From Streptomyces sp. ISL-96 (GTDB lineage Bacteria; Actinomycetota; Actinomycetes; Streptomycetales; Streptomycetaceae), in NCBI RefSeq assembly GCF_018614035.1, contig NZ_JAGGPA010000012.1, positions 62,001 to 126,000 of the forward strand: a DNA stretch of 64,000 bases. The letters are read 5' to 3'. Made by a program: the position numbers and the translations under genes. The notes under the pieces were generated by a model. The model worked only from the letters and a program-made list of their open reading frames with translations. It was not told the DNA's origin and searched no databases. Shown piece after piece: positions 20,894 to 29,622 of this stretch (positions are counted from its first letter, which is position 1; each line of letters starts with the position of its first letter).

Positions 20894-21682
20894 ATGACTG
20901 CTCCCACCCAAGGCCGCACCCCGCTGATGGCGGGCAACTGGAAGATGAACCTCAACCACCTCGAGGCCATCGCCCACACCCAGAAGCTCGCCTTCGCGCT
21001 GACCGACAAGGACTACGACGCCGTCGAGGTCGCGGTCCTGCCGCCCTTCACCGACCTGCGATCCGTACAGACCCTGGTCGACAGCGACAAGCTCAAGATC
21101 AAGTACGGCGCCCAGGACCTCTCGGCGCACGACTCCGGGGCGTACACCGGTGAGATCTCGGGCGCGATGCTCGCCAAGCTCAAGTGCACGTACGTCGCCG
21201 TCGGGCACTCCGAGCGCCGGCAGTACCACAACGAGAACGACGAGCTCTGCAACGCCAAGGTGAAGGCCGCGTACAGGCACGGCCTGACCCCGATCCTGTG
21301 CGTCGGTGAGGGCCTCGAGATCCGCAAGGCCGGCAACCAGGTCGAGTACACGCTCGCCCAGCTCGACGGCGGCCTGAAGGACATCCCGGCCGAGCAGGCC
21401 GAGTCCATCGTGATCGCGTACGAGCCCGTGTGGGCCATCGGCACCGGCGAGGTCGCCACCCCCGAGGACGCGCAGGAGGTCTGCGGAGCGATCCGCGGCC
21501 GTCTCGCCGAGCTGTACTCGCAGGAGCTGGCCGACAAGGTCCGCATCCAGTACGGCGGCTCGGTCAAGTCCGGGAACGTCGCCGCGATCATGGCGCAGCC
21601 CGATGTCGACGGCGCCCTGGTGGGCGGCGCGGCGCTGGACTACGACGAGTTCGTCAAGATCGTCCGGTTCCGCGACCAGTGA
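20894..21682 (+). CDS. tpiA: Triosephosphate isomerase
   Basis: The 262-residue TIM-barrel enzyme interconverts dihydroxyacetone phosphate and glyceraldehyde 3-phosphate. The substrate Lys is in GNWKMN (near residue 16), the catalytic His in VGHSERR and the catalytic Glu in [11 protein letters not shown]. The phosphate-binding loop is YGGSVKSGN. The six-base gap from pgk indicates an operon. secG follows 116 bases downstream on the same strand, as in many actinobacteria. Confidence 0.97.
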   Translation: MTAPTQGRTPLMAGNWKMNLNHLEAIAHTQKLAFALTDKDYDAVEVAVLPPFTDLRSVQTLVDSDKLKIKYGAQDLSAHDSGAYTGEISGAMLAKLKCTYVAVGHSERRQYHNENDELCNAKVKAAYRHGLTPILCVGEGLEIRKAGNQVEYTLAQLDGGLKDIPAEQAESIVIAYEPVWAIGTGEVATPEDAQEVCGAIRGRLAELYSQELADKVRIQYGGSVKSGNVAAIMAQPDVDGALVGGAALDYDEFVKIVRFRDQ

Positions 21683-21798
21683 GTAGGCCGTAGGGCCGAT
21701 CCGTCGTACCCTGGCGGGGGCCGTGGTGGCTGTTCAGCAGCCGTACGGCCCCCGTTGTCCGTCTCCGAAGTCCGAAGTCCGAGGAAGTTGGTCCAGCC

Positions 21799-22035
21799 GT
21801 GGTTATGGGGTTCTCGATCGCCCTGATCGTCTTCAGCCTGCTGCTGATGCTGCTGGTTCTGATGCACAAGGGGAAGGGCGGCGGTCTCTCCGACATGTTC
21901 GGTGGCGGCATGCAGTCGTCCGTCGGCGGGTCCTCGGTGGCCGAGCGGAACCTTGACCGCATCACAGTGGTGGTCGGTCTGATCTGGTTTGCCTGCATTA
22001 TCGTGCTCGGTCTGCTGATGAAGCTGGACAGCTGA
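21799..22035 (+). CDS. secG: Protein translocase subunit SecG
   Basis: The 78-residue protein has the two transmembrane helices of SecG (residues 3-23 and about 55-73) flanking the conserved cytoplasmic loop LMHKGKGGGLSDMFGGG. SecG is the accessory subunit of the SecYEG channel. Start GTG at 21799 with ATG at 21805 as alternative. Its place after tpiA is the common actinobacterial order and suggests co-expression with glycolysis genes, which is inference. Confidence 0.95.
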   Translation: MVMGFSIALIVFSLLLMLLVLMHKGKGGGLSDMFGGGMQSSVGGSSVAERNLDRITVVVGLIWFACIIVLGLLMKLDS

Positions 22036-22238
22036 CCCGTCGCCCGGTATGGAGGCGGGTGCGCGGCCTATCATGGGGCCCGCGGCTCGCGTTCGCGGGG
22101 CGGGGTGGTAACTCCGGCCACTGGACGCGCGTTGGGCCCTACGTAAACTGGGCCGCTCGCAGCTGAGCTGCTTGACGACTCCGCGGCGGTAGCCGCTGAT
22201 TGATGCAGTGCAGCACCATCACGCAGGGAGTTACGACC

Positions 22239-22574
22239 GTGGCAAGTGGCAACGCGATCCGGGGAAGCCGGGTCGGAGCGGGGCCGATGGGTGAGGCTGA
22301 GCGCGGCGAGTCCGCGCCCCGTCTCCGCATCTCCTTCTGGTGCTCGAACGGGCACGAGACGCAGCCGAGCTTCGCCAGTGACGCGCAGGTCCCGGACAAC
22401 TGGGACTGCCCGCGCTGCGGGTTCCCGGCCGGACAGGACCGGGACAATCCGCCGGCCCCGCCGCGCACCGAGCCGTACAAAACGCATCTCGCGTACGTAC
22501 GAGAACGGCGCAGCGACGCGGACGGCGAGGCGATTCTCGCCGAGGCGCTCGCGAAACTACGGGGCGAAATCTAG
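22239..22574 (+). CDS. RNA polymerase-binding protein of the RbpA family (probable paralogue)
   Basis: The 111-residue protein begins at GTG 22239 after AGGGAG. The core domain has the zinc-site pattern FWCSNGHE and WDCPRCG. The C-terminal sigma-interaction helix is recognisable (THLAYVRERRSDADGEAILAEAL), followed immediately by the end of the protein. It lacks the C-terminal tail of canonical Streptomyces RbpA. Streptomycetes carry a second member often called RbpB; this gene, next to secG and the glycolysis cluster, is likely that paralogue. RbpA-family proteins bind RNA polymerase with group 1/2 sigma factors and stimulate initiation. Confidence 0.85.
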   Translation: MASGNAIRGSRVGAGPMGEAERGESAPRLRISFWCSNGHETQPSFASDAQVPDNWDCPRCGFPAGQDRDNPPAPPRTEPYKTHLAYVRERRSDADGEAILAEALAKLRGEI

Positions 22575-22704
22575 GAATTGTGGTCCGGCCGGACACCTTC
22601 GGGTGCCCGGCCGGACCGCTTTCCGGCGTCTCCCGGGCCGATTGTCAGTGGCACCCTCTACGGTTCTTGAAGGTTCTTGAAACACGGGACCGGAAGGGGG
22701 AGTT

Positions 22705-23937
22705 GTGACGACGAGCGAGGCCGCGGCCGCGAATACAGCCGCGACGGATGTCCGGGCTCCGGCCTGGCGCGGGGGGTTCGGCCGGCTGTGGACGGCGGCT
22801 GTCGTCTCGCGGTTCGGCGACTCGCTGCGCACGGCCGCGATGCCGCTGCTGGCGGCCTCGCTGACGTCCGACCCGGTGCTGGTGGCGCTGGTGACGGCGT
22901 GCGGCTATCTGCCGTGGCTGCTGTTCGGGCTGCTGGGCGGCGCGGTGGCCGACCGGGTGGACCAGCGGCGGGCGATGTGGGCCGTGGACCTGGTGCGTGC
23001 CGCGCTGATGGCCGCCTTCGCGGTGGCCGTCGCCCTCGGCCACGCCTCGATCGCGCTGCTCATCGCGCTCGCCTTCGCCCTCACCACGCTCCAGACCCTC
23101 TTCGACAACGCGGCCACGGCCCTGCTGCCGTCGCTGGTGCCGAAGGCCGCGCTCGGCAGCGCCAACGCCCGGCTGCTGACCGGGCAGCAGATCGCGGGCG
23201 GCTTCCTGGCCGCCCCGCTGGTGCCGGTCCTGCTGCTGGCCGGCGCGGCCGTGCCGTACGCCGCGGACGCCGCGACGTACGTCCTGGGAGCGGTCCTGAT
23301 CGCCTCGCTGCGGGTGACGGCGCCGGAGCGGCCGCCGAGACCCGCGGGCAGCACGCTGCGCGGGGACATCGCGCAGGGGCTGCGGGCGCTGTGGGCGGAC
23401 CGGGTGCTGCGCGGGATCTGCGTCGCCACCACGCTGTGCAACGTCGGCATGGGCGCGCTCATCGCGACCCTCGTCCTCCACGTCACCGGCTGGCTCGACG
23501 GCGGGCACGGCGGCTACGCGGCGGTCATCACGGCGTACGGCGTGGGCAGTGTGGCGGGCGGGCTGCTGGCCGGCCGGCTCGCCACGCGGATAGGGCGAGT
23601 ACGCAGTGTGTTCGCCGCCGGGGCCGTGCAGATCGGCTGCCTGGCGGCGATGGGTCTGGTCCGTGAGCTGTGGGTAACGATCGCAGCGATGGCCCTGTTC
23701 GGACTCATGGGGCTGGTGTGGAACACGAACCAGGTGACGCTGGTGCAGGAGCGCAGCCCGGAAGCCATGCTGGGCAGGATCAGTTCGGCCTTCCGCACGC
23801 TCGCGATCGCCGGCGCACCGCTCGGCGCCCTGGTGGGCGGCGCGGCGGCTGCCACGTGGGGACTGAACACACCCGCGCTGCTGGCGGCGGCGCTCTTCGC
23901 GGCCGCCATAGCATCGCTGGCCGCTCTGATCAATTAG
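22705..23937 (+). CDS. MFS transporter, drug-efflux-like
   Basis: The 410-residue protein has about 12 transmembrane segments. Loop motifs include GGAVADRVDQRRAM near residue 78 and the second-half GRLATRIGRVR. The fold resembles the EntS/MFS_3 exporters of small lipophilic compounds or siderophores; the substrate is unknown. GTG 22705 is preceded by GGAAGGGGGAG. It lies between the RbpA-family gene and pgi with no obvious functional link. Confidence 0.85.
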   Translation: MTTSEAAAANTAATDVRAPAWRGGFGRLWTAAVVSRFGDSLRTAAMPLLAASLTSDPVLVALVTACGYLPWLLFGLLGGAVADRVDQRRAMWAVDLVRAALMAAFAVAVALGHASIALLIALAFALTTLQTLFDNAATALLPSLVPKAALGSANARLLTGQQIAGGFLAAPLVPVLLLAGAAVPYAADAATYVLGAVLIASLRVTAPERPPRPAGSTLRGDIAQGLRALWADRVLRGICVATTLCNVGMGALIATLVLHVTGWLDGGHGGYAAVITAYGVGSVAGGLLAGRLATRIGRVRSVFAAGAVQIGCLAAMGLVRELWVTIAAMALFGLMGLVWNTNQVTLVQERSPEAMLGRISSAFRTLAIAGAPLGALVGGAAAATWGLNTPALLAAALFAAAIASLAALIN

Positions 23938-23994
23938 GTTGGAGCTGCCAGGGGGCATGCACGCACGTACGAGAAGAAGTGGGCTGATGTCCGG

Positions 23995-25647
23995 ATGAAC
24001 GCAGAAAGCCGTACCAGGCTCAACCAGATGCCCGAGTGGGCCGCTCTCGTGAAGCACCGTGAGCAGCTGGGCCAGACGCATCTGCGCGAGCTGTTCGCCG
24101 CTGATCCCGAGCGAGGTGCCGGGTACACGCTCAAGGTCGGCGACCTCTATCTCGACTATTCGAAGCATCTGGTGACGGACGAGACGCTGGGGCTGCTGCG
24201 CGAACTGGCAGGCGCGGCCGGGGTCGCGGAGCTGCGGGACGCGATGTTCCGCGGCGAGAAGATCAACACCACCGAGGACCGCGCGGTGCTGCACACCGCA
24301 CTGCGCGCGCCGCGCGACGCGGTGATCGAGGTCGAGGGGGAGAACGTCGTCCCCGGCGTGCATGCCGTTCTCAACAGGATGGGCGACTTCGCGGACCGGA
24401 TCAGGTCGGGGGAGTGGACCGGGCACACGGGAAAGCGCATCAAGAACATCGTCAACGTCGGAATCGGCGGCTCCGACCTCGGGCCCGCCATGGCGTACGA
24501 GGCGCTGCGCTCGTTCACCGACCGGGACCTCACGGTCCGCTTCGTGTCGAACGTCGACGGGGCCGATCTGCACGAGGCCGTGCGCGACTTGGACGCGGCC
24601 GAGACGCTGTTCATCATCGCGTCCAAGACGTTCACCACGATCGAGACCATCACCAACGCCACGTCCGCGCGCGACTGGCTGCTGACGAACCTGCGGGCGG
24701 ACAGCGGCGCCGTCGCCAAGCATTTCGTGGCGCTGTCCACCAATGCCGAGAAGGTCGCGGACTTCGGCATCGACACGGCCAACATGTTCGAGTTCTGGGA
24801 CTGGGTCGGCGGGCGCTACTCGTTCGACTCGGCCATCGGCCTGTCGCTGATGATCGCCGTGGGTCCCGGCCGCTTCCGCGAGATGCTCGACGGCTTCCAC
24901 CTGGTCGACGAGCACTTCCGCACCGCGCCCGCCGCCGAGAACGCGCCGCTGCTGCTCGGGCTGCTGGGCGTCTGGTACGGGGGATTCTTCGACGCGCAGG
25001 CGCACGCGGTCCTTCCGTACAGCCACTACCTGTCGAAGTTCACGGCGTACCTCCAGCAGCTGGACATGGAGTCCAACGGCAAGTCCGTGGACCGCGACGG
25101 CAACCCGGTCGACTGGCAGACGGGTCCCGTGGTGTGGGGCACGCCGGGCACCAACGGGCAGCACGCGTACTACCAGTTGCTGCACCAGGGAACGAAGATG
25201 ATCCCGGCGGACTTCATCGGCTTCGCCAGGCCGGTCGCCGACCTGATGCCCGGTCTCGCGGCCCAGCACGACCTGCTGATGGCGAACTTCTTCGCCCAGA
25301 CGCAGGCGCTGGCCTTCGGCAAGACGCCCGACGAGGTGCGGGCGGAGGGCGTGGCCGAGGAGCTGGTGCCGCACAAGACGTTCCGCGGCAACCACCCGAC
25401 GACGACGATCCTCGCGGACGAGCTCACGCCCTCCGTGCTGGGTCAGCTGATCGCGCTGTACGAGCACAAGGTGTTCGTACAGGGCGCCATCTGGAACATC
25501 GACTCCTTCGACCAGTGGGGTGTCGAGCTCGGCAAGGTCCTCGCCAAGAAGATCGAGCCGGTACTGACGGAAGGCGCCGGGGGCGAGCTGCTGGACAGCT
25601 CGACCGCGACACTCGCCGCCAAGTACCGCACGTTGCACGGGCGTTGA
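23995..25647 (+). CDS. pgi: Glucose-6-phosphate isomerase
   Basis: The 550-residue enzyme interconverts glucose 6-phosphate and fructose 6-phosphate, the branch point between glycolysis and the pentose phosphate genes a few kilobases away. Signatures include [17 protein letters not shown] near 155, SKTFTTIET near 208, and the family pattern around [13 protein letters not shown] and [15 protein letters not shown]. Length and both SIS-fold halves are complete. The ATG at 23995 is a plausible start; the preceding GGATGTCCGG gives only a modest ribosome-binding site. Confidence 0.97.
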   Translation: MNAESRTRLNQMPEWAALVKHREQLGQTHLRELFAADPERGAGYTLKVGDLYLDYSKHLVTDETLGLLRELAGAAGVAELRDAMFRGEKINTTEDRAVLHTALRAPRDAVIEVEGENVVPGVHAVLNRMGDFADRIRSGEWTGHTGKRIKNIVNVGIGGSDLGPAMAYEALRSFTDRDLTVRFVSNVDGADLHEAVRDLDAAETLFIIASKTFTTIETITNATSARDWLLTNLRADSGAVAKHFVALSTNAEKVADFGIDTANMFEFWDWVGGRYSFDSAIGLSLMIAVGPGRFREMLDGFHLVDEHFRTAPAAENAPLLLGLLGVWYGGFFDAQAHAVLPYSHYLSKFTAYLQQLDMESNGKSVDRDGNPVDWQTGPVVWGTPGTNGQHAYYQLLHQGTKMIPADFIGFARPVADLMPGLAAQHDLLMANFFAQTQALAFGKTPDEVRAEGVAEELVPHKTFRGNHPTTTILADELTPSVLGQLIALYEHKVFVQGAIWNIDSFDQWGVELGKVLAKKIEPVLTEGAGGELLDSSTATLAAKYRTLHGR

Positions 25648-25651
25648 CGCC

Positions 25652-26146
25652 ATGGCGGCCACGGTGCGGCTCAGGCCGCCGAACAACACGCTCGACCGGC
25701 GGGTGATCGGCTGGTGGCGGACGCAGTGGCTGCTGCTGACCTCGGTGCCAGTGGCCGTACTGGCCGTGCTGGGCGCGTTGGTCGCGCCCGCGCGGCCGTG
25801 GCTGCTGCTGTCCGCCGGAGTGGTCGCGGTGCTGGGTGTTGTCGTCGCGGTGTTCCTGCCGCTGTGGTGGTTCCGGGTGCACCGCTGGGAGGTCACGGAC
25901 GACGCGGTGTACGTGCGTACGGGCTTCTTCTGGCAGGAGTGGCGGATCGCACCGATGTCGCGGATCCAGACCGTGGACACCGTGCGCGGACCGCTGGAGC
26001 AGGCGTTCAGGCTCGCCACGGTCATCGTCACCACCGCGTCCTCCAAGGGCGCGGTGAAGATCGAGGGGCTCGACCACGAGCTCGCCGCGGAGCTCGCGGA
26101 GCGGCTGACCCTGATCACGCGGGCCACTCCGGGGGACGCGACGTGA
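25652..26146 (+). CDS. PH domain-containing membrane protein (YdbS-like)
   Basis: The 164-residue protein has two adjacent transmembrane helices (about residues 25-70). A bacterial PH (bPH2/DUF304) domain follows, with RWEVTDDAVYVRTGFFWQEWRIAPMSRIQTVD, where the motif written here spans about residues 80-110. It starts four bases after pgi and overlaps the next gene by four bases (GTGA). The YdbS-YdbT pair organisation is widespread in Gram-positives, and Bacillus YdbS/YdbT have been linked to protection against a co-produced bacteriocin. No role is known in Streptomyces. Confidence 0.82.
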   Translation: MAATVRLRPPNNTLDRRVIGWWRTQWLLLTSVPVAVLAVLGALVAPARPWLLLSAGVVAVLGVVVAVFLPLWWFRVHRWEVTDDAVYVRTGFFWQEWRIAPMSRIQTVDTVRGPLEQAFRLATVIVTTASSKGAVKIEGLDHELAAELAERLTLITRATPGDAT

Positions 26147-27678
26147 GTGGACCGGGGGGTGGACGCGGGCCGGAGAGCGGTGACGGCTGGCTGCGGCTCG
26201 CCCCGCGTACCGTCCTGGTCGCCGCGCTCGTCATGGCGGGCATCGCGGCGGGCGCGGGCGTGCCGGCGTTCATCGGGCTCGCGGGCGGCAGGCCGGTGTG
26301 GCAGGCGCTCGCCTGGGTGCTGAGCGGCGCCGTCCTGCTGATCGCGGGCGGCTCCGCACTCGACTACGTACGGTGGCGCAGGACGCGCTACCGCATCGGC
26401 GCCGAGCGCGCCGAACTCCACACGGGCCTGCTGCTGGTCAAGCGCCGGTCGCTGGCGCGTGAGCGCATCCGCAGCGTCGACCTGACGGCGAATGTGCTGC
26501 TCAGGGTCCTTGGGCTGGTGAAGGTCCGTATCGGTACGGGAGAGAACACCGGAGGCGGCGAATCCACCCTCGAACTCGACCCCGTCACGCGGGAGGAGGG
26601 CGAACGGCTTCGCAGCGAACTGCTGAACCGGGGGACGCCCACCGCTGAGCCGGGGCCCCACCGTGAGGGCGAACTGGCGGTCCTCGACCCCGCGTGGATC
26701 CGGTACGCGCCGGTGTCCTTCGTCGCCCCGGCGCTGGGCGGCGCCGCGGGTGGCGGGCTGATGCAGGTCAGCGAATGGTTCGGTGCGCAGGGGGAGTTGA
26801 TCGGCTGGGTGCGCGACCGGTTCCAGGACACACCGGTCGTCTGGACGATCGCGGTGCTGGTCGCCGGGGCGTGCGCGGCGGGCGTCGTGGGCGCGCTCGG
26901 ACTGTGGGTCGAGATGTGGTGGAACTACCGGCTGGAGCGGGAACCGGGGGGCACGTTGCGGGTCCGCCGCGGTCTGTTCACCACGCGGTCGATCTCCATC
27001 GAGGAGCGCCGGCTGCGCGGTGTGGAGCTTGTCGAGCCGCTCGGCGTACGGACGTTGGGGGCGGCGCGGGTGGACGCGGTCGCCACGGGGCTGGCGACGG
27101 ACGAGGAAAGCAGCCACGCCGATCACAAGACGCTGCTGCCGGCCGCGCCGCGGGCCACGGCGGAGGATGTGGCGGCGTACGTCCTGCGCGAGGCCGTCTC
27201 GCCGACGAGTGCGGCCCGCCTTACGCGGCATCCGCCGGCCGCCCGCACGCGGCGGTTGCGGTGGGCGGTGGGCGCGGTGCTGGTGCCGGTGCTCGTCCTC
27301 GTCGTGCTCGGTGTGCTGGTGAGTGATGTCCTGTTGTACGTCGCAGGGGTGTGCGCGGTGGTGCTGCTGCCGGTGGCGGTGCTTCTGGCGCTGGACGCGT
27401 ATCGGGGGCTGGGGCACGCCCTCAGTGGGGATTACCTGGTGGCGCGGTCGGGGACGGTGCGGCGTACGACGGTCGCGTTGCAGCGGGGCGGGGTGATCGG
27501 GTGGACCGTGAAGCAGTCGTACTTCCAGCGCCGGGCGGGGCTCCTCACGCTGACGGCGACCACTGCGGCTGGAGCGGGGGCGTACTCCGTCTACGACGCG
27601 CAGGAATCGGAGGCGCTGGTGTTCGGGGACGCGGCGGTGCAGGGGCTGCTGGCGCCGTTCCTGGAGCGGGGGGAGTAG
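26143..27678 (+). CDS. PH domain-containing membrane protein (YdbT-like)
   Basis: The 511-residue protein starts at GTG 26143, overlapping the preceding PH-domain gene by four bases. It contains three bacterial PH/DUF304 units, each preceded by hydrophobic segments. The recurring pattern is tyrosine-rich strand, LLLVKRRSLARERIRSVD-like motif (near residue 100), RRGLFTTRSISIEERRLRGV (near 275) and a third divergent unit near 430. This three-unit layout is typical of YdbT. Partner of the preceding gene; function in this organism unknown. A repeat copy and a strong hairpin follow. Confidence 0.82.
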   Translation: MSGPGGGRGPESGDGWLRLAPRTVLVAALVMAGIAAGAGVPAFIGLAGGRPVWQALAWVLSGAVLLIAGGSALDYVRWRRTRYRIGAERAELHTGLLLVKRRSLARERIRSVDLTANVLLRVLGLVKVRIGTGENTGGGESTLELDPVTREEGERLRSELLNRGTPTAEPGPHREGELAVLDPAWIRYAPVSFVAPALGGAAGGGLMQVSEWFGAQGELIGWVRDRFQDTPVVWTIAVLVAGACAAGVVGALGLWVEMWWNYRLEREPGGTLRVRRGLFTTRSISIEERRLRGVELVEPLGVRTLGAARVDAVATGLATDEESSHADHKTLLPAAPRATAEDVAAYVLREAVSPTSAARLTRHPPAARTRRLRWAVGAVLVPVLVLVVLGVLVSDVLLYVAGVCAVVLLPVAVLLALDAYRGLGHALSGDYLVARSGTVRRTTVALQRGGVIGWTVKQSYFQRRAGLLTLTATTAAGAGAYSVYDAQESEALVFGDAAVQGLLAPFLERGE

Positions 27679-27712
27679 TTCCGGCCCCCGGGCCCTCACG
27701 CCCCTCGGGCGC

Positions 27713-27737
27713 GTCCTCAATCGCCGGACGGGCTTGA
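27713..27737. repeat. Streptomyces intergenic repeat, copy B (short)
   Basis: TCCTCAATCGCCGGACGGG followed by CTTGATT is a variant of the TCCTCAAACGCCGGACGGG repeat also present at 61936 and 61999. It lies between convergent genes just before the terminator hairpin. Confidence 0.65.
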
Positions 27738-27756
27738 TTCGGCTGAGGTGGATCTG

Positions 27757-27795
27757 CCACGGCCCGGCTCGCCGTGCGGGCGAACCGGGCCGTGG
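27757..27795. terminator. Bidirectional terminator between PH-domain gene and pgl
   Basis: CCACGGCCCGG (27757-27767) pairs perfectly with CCGGGCCGTGG (27785-27795), and the stem continues inward with one mismatch. It separates convergent genes and directly abuts the pgl stop. Confidence 0.85.
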
Positions 27796-27814
27796 CTGTG
27801 CCGGAGCAGCCGGG

Positions 27815-28597
27815 TCAGGGCGAAGCCGGGGGGTACAGGGCGCGCGGGAGCTGGGAGGCTGCCGCGTCGTCCAGGAGCCACAGCGTGCGGCGGCGGCCGT
27901 ACGCGCCCGCCGCCGGGGCCTGGATCTCCCCGGCGCCCGACAGGGCTATGGCCGCGGCCTTCGCCTTGTCCTCGCCCGCCGCCAGCAGCCACACCTCACG
28001 TGCCGCGCGGATCGCGGGCAGAGTGAGGGTGATGCGGGTGGGCGGGGGCTTCGGGGCGCCGTGAACGCCCACCACCATGCGCTCCGTTTCGCGGACCGCC
28101 GGCAGCTCCGGAAACAGTGACGCGACGTGGGTGTCGGGGCCCACGCCCAGCATCAGGACGTCGAACGTCGGGACGGGACCGTGGTCCTCGGACCCCGAGG
28201 CCAACGCCAGTTCCTCGGCGTACGCAGCGGCCGCCGCGTCCGCGTCGTTGCCGAACCGGCCGTCCGAAGCCGGCATCGCGTGGACCCGGGCCGGGTCGAG
28301 CGGCACCGAGTCCAGCAGCGCCTCGCACGCCTGCGTGTAGTTGCGCTCGGGGTCACCCGCCGGGAGGAAACGCTCGTCGCCCCACCACAGGTCCAGCCGC
28401 GACCAGTCGACCGCGTCGCGGGCCGGAGACGAAGCCAGCGCGGCCAGCAGGCCGTTGCCGTTGCGGCCGCCCGTCAGCACGACCGACGCCGAGCCGCGCG
28501 TGGCCTGCGCGTCCACGAGCTTCGTGATCAGCCGGGCCGCGGCCGCCTGCGCCATCAGCTCCTTGTCGTGGTGGACGACAAGCTGAGGTGCTCTCAC
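27815..28597 (-). CDS. pgl: 6-Phosphogluconolactonase
   Basis: The 260-residue protein hydrolyses 6-phosphogluconolactone in the oxidative pentose phosphate pathway. It is of the DevB/SOL type. VVLTGGRNGNG is near residue 40 and the active-site strand WWGDERFLPAGDPERN near residues 70-85. LMLGVGPDTHVASLFP and KAAAIALSG are also present. Its start overlaps the opcA stop by four bases, making it the last gene of the tkt-tal-zwf-opcA-pgl operon. A strong hairpin lies 20 bases past its stop. Confidence 0.95.
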   Translation of the reverse strand: MRAPQLVVHHDKELMAQAAAARLITKLVDAQATRGSASVVLTGGRNGNGLLAALASSPARDAVDWSRLDLWWGDERFLPAGDPERNYTQACEALLDSVPLDPARVHAMPASDGRFGNDADAAAAAYAEELALASGSEDHGPVPTFDVLMLGVGPDTHVASLFPELPAVRETERMVVGVHGAPKPPPTRITLTLPAIRAAREVWLLAAGEDKAKAAAIALSGAGEIQAPAAGAYGRRRTLWLLDDAAASQLPRALYPPASP

Positions 28598-29622
28598 TTC
28601 GACGCCGCCTTCTTCGCAGCCGGAGCCGACTTCTTCGCGGCCGCGGGCTTGTCCGCCTCAGGCTGTACGTCCGACGGCGCAGTCCCCTTGCCGGTCTGCT
28701 CACCCAGCCGCTCGACACCGAACTTCAGCGCCGACGCGTACGTGTCGTCCGGGTCGAGCCTGCGCAGTTCCTCGGCGATCAGCTCGGCGGTCTCCCGCCG
28801 CTTCAGCGCCACCGCGCGGTCCGGCTGCCCCTGAATGGACAGGGACGCCAGCGAGCCGTCCGCGCGGCCGAGCTTGATCGGCCCGCAGTTGGTCTCCATC
28901 TTCACGCCCGTCAGACCGGGACCGGGCGACACGGAACGCTTCACCGGTACGCCCAGCCGGTCCGCGAGCCACATGCCCAGCAGCTCGACGCTCGGGTTGA
29001 GCTCCTCGCCCTCCACCTCCACCGAGGTGACCTCGCACTCGACCTGGTCCAGCGCGGCCGCGAGCATCGAGCGCCACGGCGTGATGCGCGTCCAGGAGAG
29101 GTCCGTGTCGCCGGGGGTGTACGCCTCGGCGCGCGCCGTCAGCTCCTGGACCGGGTGCTCGGCGGCGTACGTGTCCGTGACCCGGCGCTGCGCGAGTGCG
29201 CCGAGCGGGTCGTTCGCCGGATCGAGCGGCGCGTTGGCCGCCCACCACACCACGACGGGCGCGTCGGGCAGCAGCAGCGGCAGCACCACCGACTGGGCGT
29301 GGTTGATGGCCTCGCCGTACAGCCGCAGGATGACCGTCTCACCAGTGCCCGCGGCCGTGCCCACCCGCACTTCGGCGTCGAGGCGTGCCTTGGCACGGTC
29401 GCGCGGCGAGCGGGAGACCCGCTTGATGACGACGAGGGTGCGCGAGGGGTGCTCGTGGGAGGCCTCGTTGGCCGCCTTGAGCGCGTCGTACGCGTTCTCC
29501 TCGTCGGTGACGATGACCAGCGTCAGCACCATGCCCACGGCAGGGGTGCCGATCGCACGGCGGCCCTGCACCAGAGCCTTGTTGATCTTGCTGGACGTGG
29601 TGTCCGTCAGGTCGATTTTCAT
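28594..29622 (-). CDS. opcA: Glucose-6-phosphate dehydrogenase assembly protein OpcA
   Basis: The 342-residue protein starts at ATG 29622 (MKIDLTDTTSSKINKAL), overlapping the zwf stop by four bases; an upstream extension would lie inside zwf. OpcA is an actinobacterial and cyanobacterial redox-responsive partner needed for full activity of glucose-6-phosphate dehydrogenase. Recognisable family segments include VVWWAANAPLDPANDPLG and the WTRITPWRSMLAAALDQ region. The last 40 residues are Lys/Ala/Pro-rich with a KKSAPAAKKAASK ending, a tail not needed for the fold. Confidence 0.94.
   Translation of the reverse strand: MKIDLTDTTSSKINKALVQGRRAIGTPAVGMVLTLVIVTDEENAYDALKAANEASHEHPSRTLVVIKRVSRSPRDRAKARLDAEVRVGTAAGTGETVILRLYGEAINHAQSVVLPLLLPDAPVVVWWAANAPLDPANDPLGALAQRRVTDTYAAEHPVQELTARAEAYTPGDTDLSWTRITPWRSMLAAALDQVECEVTSVEVEGEELNPSVELLGMWLADRLGVPVKRSVSPGPGLTGVKMETNCGPIKLGRADGSLASLSIQGQPDRAVALKRRETAELIAEELRRLDPDDTYASALKFGVERLGEQTGKGTAPSDVQPEADKPAAAKKSAPAAKKAASK

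Noticed and set aside
22645..27720. A minus-strand open frame of about 1690 codons
   Set aside because: It is antisense to the MFS, pgi and PH-domain genes, which have clear family motifs. Its translation is low-complexity Arg/Gly/His/Pro sequence typical of third-position shadows in high-GC DNA.
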